From the NCBI GenBank assembly GCA_965656935.1, contig CBFHMG010000008.1, positions 1 through 64,000 on the forward strand: a DNA stretch of 64,000 nt, written 5' to 3'. Shown here in pieces: positions 17,704 through 26,654 of the stretch. The stretch's first letter is position 1, and every line of letters starts with the position of its first letter. Under the pieces are notes generated by a model, which did not search any database, was not told the origin of the DNA, and worked only from the letters and a program-made list of their open reading frames with translations. The translations under genes were made by a program, and so were the position numbers. Source of the stretch: M30B80 sp965656935 (lineage in GTDB: Bacteria; Pseudomonadota; Alphaproteobacteria; Rhodobacterales; Rhodobacteraceae).

Positions 17704-18780
17704 CTAATAGGGGAATGGCCATAGTCTCAACTTCTCCTTGGCCAGCGACCACAAGCGCGCCAGCCCATGCGGCTCGACGATCAGGAAAAACATGATCAAC
17801 AAGCCAACAACAACAAACTCGAAATGCGTGGCGATGGCACTTTCCCAACCCAGCGTTCCAGTCATGAAATTACGCAGCACAACAGGCAGCAGCACCATAA
17901 AGGCCGCCCCCGCGAAGCTTCCGAAAATGCTTCCCAAACCGCCAATGATCACCATGAACAGAACGAGGAAGGATTTCTGGATGCCAAAGGCCTCTCCGAC
18001 CTCGGCCGCGCCCAGATAGACGGTAAAGAGCAATGCGCCCGCAACGCCCACATAGAAGGACGAGACCGCAAAGGCCGTAAGCTTGGCCTTCAACGGGTTC
18101 ACGCCGATGATCTCGGCCGCGATATCCATATCGCGGATCGCCATCCATTGCCGCCCGACCGAGCCGCGTGTCAAATTGCGCGCCACCCAAGCCAGCGCGA
18201 ATACGAAAGCCGCGCAAAACAGGTATTTCGCTGCTATATCCGCGCTTGGTCCTGTCACTGCAAACCCGAAACTGGTCCGTTCAGGCGCGCTGATCTGGCC
18301 CGAGGCGGAATAGTTGTAGAACCACGGCACCTTGTTGAACATCCACACAAGGAAGAACTGCGCAGCAAGCGTGGCCACCGCCAGATAGAACCCCTTGATC
18401 CGCAGGGAGGGAAGGCCGAAGGCCACACCCACCATCGCGGTCGAGACCCCCGACAGAAGCACGACAATCGCCATATCCATGCCTGGAAAGCCCGTCATCA
18501 GCTTATAGGAGGTATAGGCCCCCACTGCCATGAACCCGCCCGTTCCAAGGCTGACCTGCCCGCAATAGCCTGTCAGAATATTCAATCCGATCGCGGCGAT
18601 CGCATAGATCAGGAAAGGGATCATGATGGCATTCGCGGTGTAATCCGTGATCACAAACGGGATCACCCCGAACCCGAGCGCCAAGACCAGATAGTACCGA
18701 TACCGATCAAAGGCGATCGGGAAGGTCTGGTTGTCCTTGGAATAGGAGGTTTTGAAGTCGCCAGCCTCGCGGTAGAACAT
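17704..18780 (-). CDS. branched-chain-type ABC transporter permease (LivM-like)
   Basis: A 358-residue polytopic inner-membrane protein with the LivM signature GLNILTGYCGQVSLGTGGFMAVGAY and the cytoplasmic loop block SLRIKGFYLAVATLAAQFF. About nine to ten transmembrane helices. ATG 18780 (MFYREAGDF) is preceded by AAAGGAA; the longer frame to 18915 runs into the neighbouring permease gene and is unlikely to be used. It forms the pore with the LivH-like protein. Confidence 0.94.
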   Translation of the reverse strand: MFYREAGDFKTSYSKDNQTFPIAFDRYRYYLVLALGFGVIPFVITDYTANAIMIPFLIYAIAAIGLNILTGYCGQVSLGTGGFMAVGAYTSYKLMTGFPGMDMAIVVLLSGVSTAMVGVAFGLPSLRIKGFYLAVATLAAQFFLVWMFNKVPWFYNYSASGQISAPERTSFGFAVTGPSADIAAKYLFCAAFVFALAWVARNLTRGSVGRQWMAIRDMDIAAEIIGVNPLKAKLTAFAVSSFYVGVAGALLFTVYLGAAEVGEAFGIQKSFLVLFMVIIGGLGSIFGSFAGAAFMVLLPVVLRNFMTGTLGWESAIATHFEFVVVGLLIMFFLIVEPHGLARLWSLAKEKLRLWPFPY

Positions 18781-18814
18781 CAGACAAATTCCTTTCGCAG
18801 ATGGATGCGCATGA

Positions 18815-19801
18815 TCAAACCCTCTCGATGATCTTCTCGCCAAACAGGCCTTGTGGCCGGAAGACGAGGAAAAGAAGGGCAAGAACATAGGCAAACCAGT
18901 TCTCGGTCGCGCCACCGATCATTGGGCCAATGGCGAACTCGAACAGAGCTTCGCCCACGCCGATGATCAAACCGCCGACAATCGCGCCGGGGATGGAGGT
19001 AAACCCACCCAGCATCAAAACAGGCAGGGCCTTGAGCGCGATCAGCGAGAGCGAGAATTGCACACCCGATTTCGAGCCCCACATGATCCCCGCCACCAAG
19101 GCCACGATACCTGCAAGCGACCAGACCAGAACCCAGACATAGTTCAGCTTGATCCCAACGCTGAGTGCCGCCTGATGGTCATCCGCCACAGCGCGCATCG
19201 CGCGGCCCTGCTTGGTGTATTGCGCAAAGGCGATCAGCCCGCCGACCAAGACAGCCGCAATGATAGAGGCCGCGATATCGAGATTATCGATGAAGAAGCC
19301 ATAGCCGAAGATATCAAATGTATACTGGTCAATCGCCCCGTTGATGCCCTGCGGCAGCCCGACATCCAGCGTGCGCACCTCCGAGCCCCACATCAGGTCG
19401 GACACGCCTTCAAGGAAATAGGCCAGACCGATGGTTGCCATGAACAAGATGATCGGCTCCTGCCCAACCAGATGGCGGAACACAAAGCGCTGCACCATAT
19501 AGGCAAAGGCAATCATCACCAGAACCGTTAGCAAGATCGCCAATAATGCGGGCACATGCCAGCCGAAATAATGCAGATCGGTTCCGAAGATTTCGTTGAT
19601 CAGATGGCTAAAAGGGATGCGGCCTTCCTGAACACCCACAAGCGTCATAGCGGCAAAAAGCGCCATAACCCCTTGGGCATAGTTGAAAATTCCGGATGCC
19701 TTGAAGATCAAGACAAATCCCAAGGCAACAAGGGCATACATCACCCCCGTCATCAGGCCGTTGATCGTGACCTCCATCGCAAAAACGAGTTGTTCATTCA
19801 T
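18815..19801 (-). CDS. branched-chain-type ABC transporter permease (LivH-like)
   Basis: A 328-residue inner-membrane permease with the LivH hallmark of an early GLMTGVMYALVALGFVLIFKASGIFNYAQG segment, here beginning at about residue 15 and split by short loops. A long periplasmic insertion near residues 60-80 is normal for the family. The ATG at 19801 was chosen over an in-frame TTG two codons earlier. It pairs with the LivM-like protein, whose gene follows after 34 bases. Confidence 0.94.
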   Translation of the reverse strand: MNEQLVFAMEVTINGLMTGVMYALVALGFVLIFKASGIFNYAQGVMALFAAMTLVGVQEGRIPFSHLINEIFGTDLHYFGWHVPALLAILLTVLVMIAFAYMVQRFVFRHLVGQEPIILFMATIGLAYFLEGVSDLMWGSEVRTLDVGLPQGINGAIDQYTFDIFGYGFFIDNLDIAASIIAAVLVGGLIAFAQYTKQGRAMRAVADDHQAALSVGIKLNYVWVLVWSLAGIVALVAGIMWGSKSGVQFSLSLIALKALPVLMLGGFTSIPGAIVGGLIIGVGEALFEFAIGPMIGGATENWFAYVLALLFLVFRPQGLFGEKIIERV

Positions 19802-19869
19802 GATCAACGCCTTTCATTTGGAGGATCAGCCCGAGGGCAAGCATTTGGGTCTTGGGCAGGGTCATCCGC

Positions 19870-20691
19870 TCAGTCATGGGCAACCCCCAGATAGGCGTCG
19901 ATCACTTCTTGATTGGCGCGGGTTTCATCAGGGGTGCCATCCCCGATCTTGCGCCCGTAATCCATCACAACCACGCGGTCAGACAAATCCATCACCACGC
20001 CCATATCATGCTCAATCAGCACGATGGTCGTTCCAAATTCATCGTTCACATCAAGGATAAAGCGGGACATGTCCTCTTTTTCCTCAACATTCATGCCCGC
20101 CATCGGCTCGTCCAGCAGCAGGATTTTGGGCTCGGCCACCAAGGCGCGCGCCAGCTCCACACGTTTCTTCAAACCATAGGGCAGACGCCCGACAGGGGTT
20201 TTGCGGATGTTCTGGATTTGCAGAAAATCGATAACCTCTTCGGCCTTTTCGCGGTTCAGGCCTTCTTCGCGCTGCGCCTTTCCCCACCAGATCGCCTGAT
20301 CAAGGAAGCTCGATTTCATATGGTTGAGGCGCCCCGTCATGATATTATCAAGCACGCTCATCCCTTCGAACAGCGCGATATTCTGGAAGGTGCGCGCAAT
20401 GCCTTGGCGGGCGACCTGATAGGGCTTCATCGGCGGGCGCTTGGTGCCTTTGTAAATCACCTCGCCCTCTTGCGGGTGGTAAAAGCCCGAGATCACATTG
20501 AGCATGGAGGATTTTCCCGCCCCGTTCGGCCCGATAATCGCGCGAATTTCGCCTTCGCGCACATCAAAAGAAATATCCTTGATCGCCACCACGCCACCAA
20601 AGCGCAGCGTGATATTGCGCATTTCCATCACCACGCCACCAATCTGGCGGCCATCAGCGGTGGTGTATCCCTCTTGGGTGTTATCAAGCAT
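19870..20691 (-). CDS. branched-chain-type ABC transporter ATP-binding protein (LivG-like)
   Basis: A 273-residue ATPase with Walker A GPNGAGKSS, signature LPYGLKKRVELARAL and Walker B KILLLDEPMAGMN, followed by the extended C-terminus typical of LivG. Unlike the canonical LSGGQ, the signature reads LPYGLKKRVEL, as in this group of importers that accompany CoA ligases. It is the second ATPase of the complex. The gene lies 21 bases after the acyl-CoA synthetase and 68 bases before the livH-like gene. Confidence 0.94.
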   Translation of the reverse strand: MLDNTQEGYTTADGRQIGGVVMEMRNITLRFGGVVAIKDISFDVREGEIRAIIGPNGAGKSSMLNVISGFYHPQEGEVIYKGTKRPPMKPYQVARQGIARTFQNIALFEGMSVLDNIMTGRLNHMKSSFLDQAIWWGKAQREEGLNREKAEEVIDFLQIQNIRKTPVGRLPYGLKKRVELARALVAEPKILLLDEPMAGMNVEEKEDMSRFILDVNDEFGTTIVLIEHDMGVVMDLSDRVVVMDYGRKIGDGTPDETRANQEVIDAYLGVAHD

Positions 20692-20712
20692 TGATCTTGC
20701 CCTTCTCCACGC

Positions 20713-22689
20713 TCATTCCGCCGCCACCTTTTGCGACAGGTCGCCATCCGCAACCGCTGCATTCCGAAGCTCCAACGTGGCCGAGATTTTGCCTTTGCGG
20801 CCATCCTCATAGGTCACTTCCGTCTCGGTATATTGCGAGGTTTTGTCGGAATAGAGCGCCTCGATCAGTTCAGCGAATTTCTCTTCGATGATGCGGCGGC
20901 GCACTTTGCGCGTCCGCGTCAACTCTCCGTCATCCGCATCCAACTCTTTGTGCAGAACGAGGAAACGGTGCACCTGACAGCCCGAAAGCATCTCGTCTTG
21001 CGCGACTGAACGGTTCACCTCTTCGACATGCCCTTGGATCATTTCCAGCACACGCGGATGGCCTGCCAATTCCTGATAGGAAGCATAGGCGATATTGTTG
21101 CGCTCGGCCCAGTTTCCGACAGCGTTGAGGTCGATATTGATAAAGGCCGTGCATTTTTCCTTGCCGCTGCCAAACACGACCGCCTCAAGAATATTGGGGA
21201 AGAATTTCAGCTTGTTCTCGACATATTTCGGCGCAAACAAACGACCATCGGCCATTTTGCCAACATCCTTGGCGCGGTCGATGATCCGCAGATGGCCTGT
21301 GTCTTCTTCCACAAAACCCGCATCGCCCGTAGCAACCCAGCCCTCGGCATCCTTGGTCGAGGCCGTGCTTTCGGCATTTTTGTAATACTCAACAAAAACA
21401 CCAGCACTTCGGTAATAGACCTCGCCATTCTCCGCGATCCGCAGCTCAACTCCGGGGCTCGGGACGCCAACAGTATCTGGGCGAACCTCGCTATCAGGTT
21501 GCTGCGTGATGAAAACGCTGGCCTCGGTCTGGCCGTAAAGCTGTTTGAGATTGATCCCAAGCGAGCGGTAGAAATCGAAAATCTCGGGGCCAATCGCTTC
21601 GCCTGCCGTATATCCCACGCGAATGCGGCTCATGCCGAGGGTGTTTTTCAAAGGCCCGAAAACCAGCAGGTTCCCAAGCCCGTATTTCAGCCTGTCCATC
21701 CCGCTGACCGATTTGCCATCCAGCATTTGCGGTCCGACGGTTTTGGCGTGCTCCATAAAATAGTGGAACATCTTGCGCTTGATCGTGCCTGCATCCTCCA
21801 TCCGGATCATCACCGTGGTCAGCAAGTTTTCGAAAACGCGCGGCGGTGCGAAGAAATAGGTCGGCCCGATCTCGCGCAAATCGGTCATCATGGTTTCGGC
21901 GGATTCAGGGCAGTTGACGCAAAACCCCGTCCACATCGCTTGCCCAATCGAGAAGATGTAATCGCCAACCCATGCCATAGGAAGATAGGCCAGCACCTCG
22001 TCATCGGCACGAAGGCTGTCGAATTCGGATGACGCTTTGGAGGTCTCGATGATGTTGCGGTTCGACAGCACCACACCCTTGGGCTTGCCCGTGGTGCCCG
22101 AGGTATAAAGCATGACGCAGGTGGAGTCGTAGGTCAGCTCGCTCTCGCGTGCGTTCAATTCATCGGCAAAGCGTTCATGCGCCGCGCGGCCCTCGGCCTG
22201 AACACTATCAAGCGAATGCAAGGCGGAATGGTCATAGCGGCGCAAACCGCGGTCATCTTGATAGATGATATGTTCAATGCAGGTGACATTGGCTTGCGCC
22301 TCAAGAACCTTATCGACCTGTTCCTGATCGCCACATACCACGAAGCGCGCACCGCAATGCTCCAGCACATAGGCCATTTCGATCGCATTGCCGTCTTGGT
22401 AGAGCGGAACAGGAATGGCTCCGACTTTCTGGGCTGCAACCATCGACCAATAGAGCTTGGGACGGTTGCGCCCGATCACCGCGACATAGTCACCGCGATT
22501 GATCCCGAGCGCGAGCAAACCCATCGCGATGGCATCGATTTCTTCGGCAGTCTGTGCCCATGTCCAGCTTTGCCAGATACCGAGTTCTTTTTCACGGTAC
22601 GCGGCTTTTGATCCAAACTGGGCTGCATTTCGTGCCAAAAGCTGCGGCACAGAAACAATGCCCGGCTCCCCCGAGTGTGCATTGACCAA
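20713..22689 (-). CDS. long-chain-type AMP-dependent acyl-CoA synthetase, first gene of the importer operon
   Basis: A 658-residue adenylate-forming enzyme of the FadD15/long-chain ligase type. It has the P-loop-like YTSGTTGKPKGVVLSNRN motif, YGQTEASV and the hinge HLRIIDRAKDVGKMADGRLF. It should convert a carboxylic acid to its CoA thioester. The best start is TTG at 22689 (product begins with Met-Val-Asn-Ala-His): a GGGAGG sits seven bases upstream. A GTG at 22731 would extend the chain by 14 residues without a clear site. It heads the operon with the ABC importer and ends 21 bases from the livG-like gene. Confidence 0.9.
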   Translation of the reverse strand: MVNAHSGEPGIVSVPQLLARNAAQFGSKAAYREKELGIWQSWTWAQTAEEIDAIAMGLLALGINRGDYVAVIGRNRPKLYWSMVAAQKVGAIPVPLYQDGNAIEMAYVLEHCGARFVVCGDQEQVDKVLEAQANVTCIEHIIYQDDRGLRRYDHSALHSLDSVQAEGRAAHERFADELNARESELTYDSTCVMLYTSGTTGKPKGVVLSNRNIIETSKASSEFDSLRADDEVLAYLPMAWVGDYIFSIGQAMWTGFCVNCPESAETMMTDLREIGPTYFFAPPRVFENLLTTVMIRMEDAGTIKRKMFHYFMEHAKTVGPQMLDGKSVSGMDRLKYGLGNLLVFGPLKNTLGMSRIRVGYTAGEAIGPEIFDFYRSLGINLKQLYGQTEASVFITQQPDSEVRPDTVGVPSPGVELRIAENGEVYYRSAGVFVEYYKNAESTASTKDAEGWVATGDAGFVEEDTGHLRIIDRAKDVGKMADGRLFAPKYVENKLKFFPNILEAVVFGSGKEKCTAFINIDLNAVGNWAERNNIAYASYQELAGHPRVLEMIQGHVEEVNRSVAQDEMLSGCQVHRFLVLHKELDADDGELTRTRKVRRRIIEEKFAELIEALYSDKTSQYTETEVTYEDGRKGKISATLELRNAAVADGDLSQKVAAE

Positions 22690-22867
22690 GTCTATTCCTC
22701 CCTTCGCCCGCCCGATTGGGCTGGCGTCCACGTGCCTGCATTTTCGAGCGGGCGTCGTTTCTTCACCGTGGAGTTAAATCAGTCACTGTCAAATTTTTCC
22801 TGACTTTGTCGCAATTCTAACCAATTGTAACAAAGCCGCCCGAGCGCTTGACGCTTCACCTATCGAG

Positions 22868-24820
22868 ATGTCAGCGATGGCGGGCAGGGAGAGCATGATG
22901 CACAGGACAAACACGACCAATCATCTGACCCGCGCCGGATTGAATCTGATCCAGCAAGCTCTTTCGATATATGACGGCGATTTGCGACTTGCGGTGGCCA
23001 ATCGGCCCTTTCAACAAATGTTTGGCCTGCCCCAACACCTCGTGACACCGGGGGCGGCATTTGAAGATACGATCCGATTCCTTGTCGAGAACGGGGAATA
23101 CGGCACCGTGTCCAATCCCGACCAATTTGTCAGCGACCGCGTTGAGCAGGCCCGTGCATTCGTGCCCCATTACATGGAACGCACCCGCGCCAATGGCCGC
23201 ATGATCTGTGTGGAAGGCAGTCCCTTGCCCGAAGGCGGTTGGGTCACTGTTTATACCGATATCACCTCGATCAAGCGCCAAGAGGCACTGTTGCGCGGAC
23301 GGTCCGAAGAGCTGTCAGATCAGGTGATCACCCAGAATGAGCAATTGGCCCAGACCAATCGTGAGCTTGCCGCCACCAATGCCCAATTGGAGGAAACCAA
23401 GCGCCAATTGACCGAGATGGAGGCGCGCATCCGCCTCACCACCGAGATGATGCCCGCCCATATTGCGCATCTCAGCCGCGACGAGGTCTATACCTATACC
23501 AACCGCCGCCTCTCAACGGTTCTGCCAGGGCGTCCGCGCGATATCGTGGGGTTGAGTTTTGCAGAAGCCTTGGGCGTCGAGACAGCCACCCGTCTGCGCA
23601 GCAATCTCGACCGCGCCCTTCTGGGTGAATCCTCCGTGATCGAATTCACCGATGACAGCAGCGCAAATCGCATCCGCACGGCCTTCACCCCCGATACCGA
23701 CAGCGCGGGCGAAGTGAACGGGGTCTATCTCCTCTCGACCAATGTCACCGAAGAGGCGCAGGCCCGCGCCGCTTTATCCCAAACCCATAAGCGTGAATTG
23801 GCCGCCCATCTGACCAGCGGGCTGGCGCATGATTTCGCCAATCTTCTGACGATCATCCTCGGGCTTCAGGGGCGGCTGGATAAATTCGATCTGCCACCGC
23901 AAGCGCAGGAATTGACCCAAGCCACAAAAACCGCCGCGCGTCGTGGCGGGATGCTGCTGGATAAAATCGCGCGTATTTCTGGCCCGCGCGAAATGCGCCC
24001 TGCCCCGATCAATATGGATGATTTTTTTGCAGCCTTCGCACCACTGGCCCGCGCGCCGCTGCCCCCTGAAATCACCCTCGAGATCATCTCGACACTGGAT
24101 CATACCACCTTGATGCTGGATGCAGGCTCGCTGCAGGATTCGCTGTTGAACATCGTTTTGAATGCGCGCGATGCAATGGCGGGCACAGCGGGTAAAATTA
24201 CCCTCAAGGCAAGTGCTGTGCGCGACACATGGCTTGATCTGAGCGTCGAGGATCAAGGCTCGGGCTTTTCACAATCCGCAATTGAAGAAGCACTCAACCC
24301 GTTTTTCACAACCAAGGGCGATTCAGGATCGGGGCTTGGCTTGTCGATGGTGTATGACCACGCACAGCTATCGGGCGGCACGGTCCGTTTGGCCAACACG
24401 GGCGATGGAGCAAAGGTCACCATACGCCTGCCCTTGCGGCCTGCATCCGCTGAGGCCCGACCCATGCTTGTGATGGTGGTCGAGGATTTGCCGGATCTGC
24501 GCGCCCATATCCGCGACATGCTGATCGATTTCGGCCATCAGGTTATTGAGGCGGCATCCGCAGAAGACGCCCTCGCGCTGATCGATCTTCCCGGACTTGA
24601 TTGGGTATTGTCCGACATAAAACTGGGCGGCGAGGTCACAGGGGTTGATCTGCTTGATGCGATATCCAAAGCGCAGCCCGACACGCGGCTTGCCTTGATG
24701 ACCTCGCTTCCAAGTGACGCCCCCCTTCGCCAAGAGGGCGCCGCGCGCTGGCCCGTTTTGTCAAAACCGATTGATGCTGTTGCGCTCACACAGCTTTTCC
24801 ATGCAGAACATGCGTCATGA
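22868..24820 (+). CDS. hybrid sensor histidine kinase (PAS-PAS-HisKA-HATPase-REC)
   Basis: A 650-residue cytosolic-looking sensor without transmembrane helices. Order: an N-terminal PAS-type domain (LNLIQQALSIYDGDLRLAVA, about 22-130), a coiled coil (150-195), a second PAS-like domain (205-300), the phosphoacceptor helix with His321 in GLAHDFANLL, an ATPase domain (NIVLNARDAM, DQGSGF, GSGLGLSM) and a C-terminal receiver with Asp583 in LSDIKLGG. The start is uncertain: ATG 22868 or the ATG pair at 22895/22898, which follows a GGGAG. It overlaps the response regulator gene by 4 bases and diverges from the importer operon. Confidence 0.92.
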   Translation: MSAMAGRESMMHRTNTTNHLTRAGLNLIQQALSIYDGDLRLAVANRPFQQMFGLPQHLVTPGAAFEDTIRFLVENGEYGTVSNPDQFVSDRVEQARAFVPHYMERTRANGRMICVEGSPLPEGGWVTVYTDITSIKRQEALLRGRSEELSDQVITQNEQLAQTNRELAATNAQLEETKRQLTEMEARIRLTTEMMPAHIAHLSRDEVYTYTNRRLSTVLPGRPRDIVGLSFAEALGVETATRLRSNLDRALLGESSVIEFTDDSSANRIRTAFTPDTDSAGEVNGVYLLSTNVTEEAQARAALSQTHKRELAAHLTSGLAHDFANLLTIILGLQGRLDKFDLPPQAQELTQATKTAARRGGMLLDKIARISGPREMRPAPINMDDFFAAFAPLARAPLPPEITLEIISTLDHTTLMLDAGSLQDSLLNIVLNARDAMAGTAGKITLKASAVRDTWLDLSVEDQGSGFSQSAIEEALNPFFTTKGDSGSGLGLSMVYDHAQLSGGTVRLANTGDGAKVTIRLPLRPASAEARPMLVMVVEDLPDLRAHIRDMLIDFGHQVIEAASAEDALALIDLPGLDWVLSDIKLGGEVTGVDLLDAISKAQPDTRLALMTSLPSDAPLRQEGAARWPVLSKPIDAVALTQLFHAEHAS

Positions 24821-25518
24821 ATGGTCCCCTTGTAGCGATCCTCGACGACGAGCCTCAAATTCGAACCATGTTATCGGATGCCTTATCCGAGGCAGGGTTC
24901 CGTACGGCAGCCTATTCCCGCGCGACCGAATTCGAGGCGGCCTTGCGCACAGCCACACCCGATCTTTGCCTTGTTGATCTTGGCCTGCCCGATCGTGACG
25001 GGCTTGCGGTTGTGCATCGCCTCGCGCTGGAAAGCGGGGCCGCGATCATCATCATTTCGGGGCGCTCGCAAGTACAGGACAAGGTCACAGGGCTCGAACT
25101 TGGGGCCGATGATTATATCATCAAACCTTTCGATCCAGCCGAGGTTGTCGCCCGCGTCCGCGCAAGGCTCCGCCAGCCCAAAGCCCGTGATACAGCCTTG
25201 CAAACGGCGCGTTTCAATGGCTGGACCGCCTATTTCGACAGCTACATGCTGGTCGAGGAAAGCGGGGCCGAGATTACCTTTTCCCATGCCGAGGGCGAAG
25301 TGCTGCGCATGTTTCTTGAAGCCCCCAAACGCCTGATTTCGCGCCAGCAAATGCAGGAACATCTGGGCGGTGCCGCAGGCGAAAGCTTTGACCGCGCGAT
25401 GGATGTGCGCATCTCTCGACTGCGCACCAAGCTGAATGAAGACCCGAAAAATCCAAGACTGATCAAGACGATTTATGGCGCAGGCTATATCTTCTTGGGC
25501 GATGTGTCTTGGGATTAG
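24817..25518 (+). CDS. OmpR/PhoB-family response regulator
   Basis: A 233-residue two-domain regulator. The receiver has Asp10-Asp11, phosphoacceptor Asp54 in CLVDLGLPD and Lys103 in IIKPFDP; a winged-helix DNA-binding domain follows (residues about 145-230, ending DPKNPRLIKTIYGAGYIF). Its ATG overlaps the kinase stop (ATGA), so kinase and regulator are made together. Likely targets are its own locus and the divergent importer operon, by position only. Confidence 0.95.
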   Translation: MNGPLVAILDDEPQIRTMLSDALSEAGFRTAAYSRATEFEAALRTATPDLCLVDLGLPDRDGLAVVHRLALESGAAIIIISGRSQVQDKVTGLELGADDYIIKPFDPAEVVARVRARLRQPKARDTALQTARFNGWTAYFDSYMLVEESGAEITFSHAEGEVLRMFLEAPKRLISRQQMQEHLGGAAGESFDRAMDVRISRLRTKLNEDPKNPRLIKTIYGAGYIFLGDVSWD

Positions 25519-25592
25519 CGCCTTTATAAACACATCGTTGCCGCGCCTCGCGCTCTCGCTTAGATATCATGCCCAATAGCAACGGAGACAGC

Positions 25593-26642
25593 ATGACACA
25601 TCTATGGGTCCGCGCCGAACAGCGCCCGAATGAAGACCGTGTGGGCCTGACCCCTGAAGGTGCGCGCGCCCTGATGGATGCGGGCATGCGCGTCACAATC
25701 GAGGAAAGCTCGGTCCGGGCGATTTCGATGCAGGGCTATCTGGATGCGGGCGTCGAGATAGCCGCCGAGAACAGCTGGCCTGATGCCCCCTCTGACGCAA
25801 TCATCTTTGGGCTGAAAGAACTGCCCGAGGACGGAACGCCGCTGCCTCACCGCCATATCATGTTCGGCCATGCCTATAAGGGACAGCCCGCAGGGCAAGA
25901 GCTGCTTAAACGCTTCAAGGCAGGTGGCGGCACCTTGTTTGACCTTGAATATCTGGTGGATGAAACGGGCCGCCGTGTGGCGGCATTCGGCTATTGGGCA
26001 GGGTTTGCAGGCGCGGCAGTTTCCCTCAAATGCTGGATCGCGCAGCAAAACGGCGGCATCTGTACACCCGTAGGCGTCTACCCTTCCAAAGATGCGCTGG
26101 TCACAGAGCTTAAGGCGCAGTTGGGAGACATCACGCCACCTCGGGCCATTGTCATCGGCGCGCTTGGCCGCGTTGGAACAGGCGGTTCAGACCTTTGCGA
26201 GGAGTTGGGGATTTCGGTCACCAAATGGGATATGGCCGAGACCGCCCATGGCGGCCCCTTCGCGGAAGTGTTGCAGCACGAGATTTTCCTCAACTGCATT
26301 CTCGCCCATCCCGGTGCGCCGGTTTTCGTGCCCGCCTCCACCCCCAACGATGCTCGCAAGCTCAGCGTTATCGGCGATATCGCCTGTGATCCAACCTCGG
26401 ATTTTTCTCCGATCAAGGTCTATGACCAGACAACCACATGGGATGCGCCTGCTTTGCGGGTTCATGACACCCCCCCGCTTGATGTGATGGCGATTGATAA
26501 TCTGCCATCAATGTTGCCCGTAGAAAGTTCGCAAGATTATGCAGAGCAACTCTTGCCCTCGCTGCTGACACTCGACAATTTGGACCAAGGCGTTTGGGGC
26601 CGTGCAAAAATAGAGTTTGATCGCCATAGTGCAGCGCTCTGA
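25593..26642 (+). CDS. saccharopine dehydrogenase (NAD+, lysine-forming type, LYS1-like)
   Basis: A 349-residue oxidoreductase of the alanine-dehydrogenase/saccharopine-dehydrogenase fold. It has an N-terminal VRAEQRPNEDRVGLTPEGA motif, and Lys75 and His93 sit where yeast Lys1 has its catalytic Lys77 and His96. In bacteria this step is expected to run as lysine plus 2-oxoglutarate to saccharopine. GGAGACAGC precedes ATG 25593; an upstream ATG at 25569 has no such site. The next gene, 12 bases on, encodes the other saccharopine enzyme. Confidence 0.9.
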   Translation: MTHLWVRAEQRPNEDRVGLTPEGARALMDAGMRVTIEESSVRAISMQGYLDAGVEIAAENSWPDAPSDAIIFGLKELPEDGTPLPHRHIMFGHAYKGQPAGQELLKRFKAGGGTLFDLEYLVDETGRRVAAFGYWAGFAGAAVSLKCWIAQQNGGICTPVGVYPSKDALVTELKAQLGDITPPRAIVIGALGRVGTGGSDLCEELGISVTKWDMAETAHGGPFAEVLQHEIFLNCILAHPGAPVFVPASTPNDARKLSVIGDIACDPTSDFSPIKVYDQTTTWDAPALRVHDTPPLDVMAIDNLPSMLPVESSQDYAEQLLPSLLTLDNLDQGVWGRAKIEFDRHSAAL

Positions 26643-26654
26643 GGGAGATTGGTA

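Noticed and set aside
16239..17795. 518-codon open frame antisense to the substrate-binding protein gene
   Set aside because: A shadow frame; the binding protein has a signal peptide, ribosome-binding site and family motifs.
22760..22830. TTGACA on the minus strand upstream of the CoA ligase as a sigma-70 promoter
   Set aside because: No acceptable -10 lies 16-18 bases downstream, so I cannot support a promoter call.
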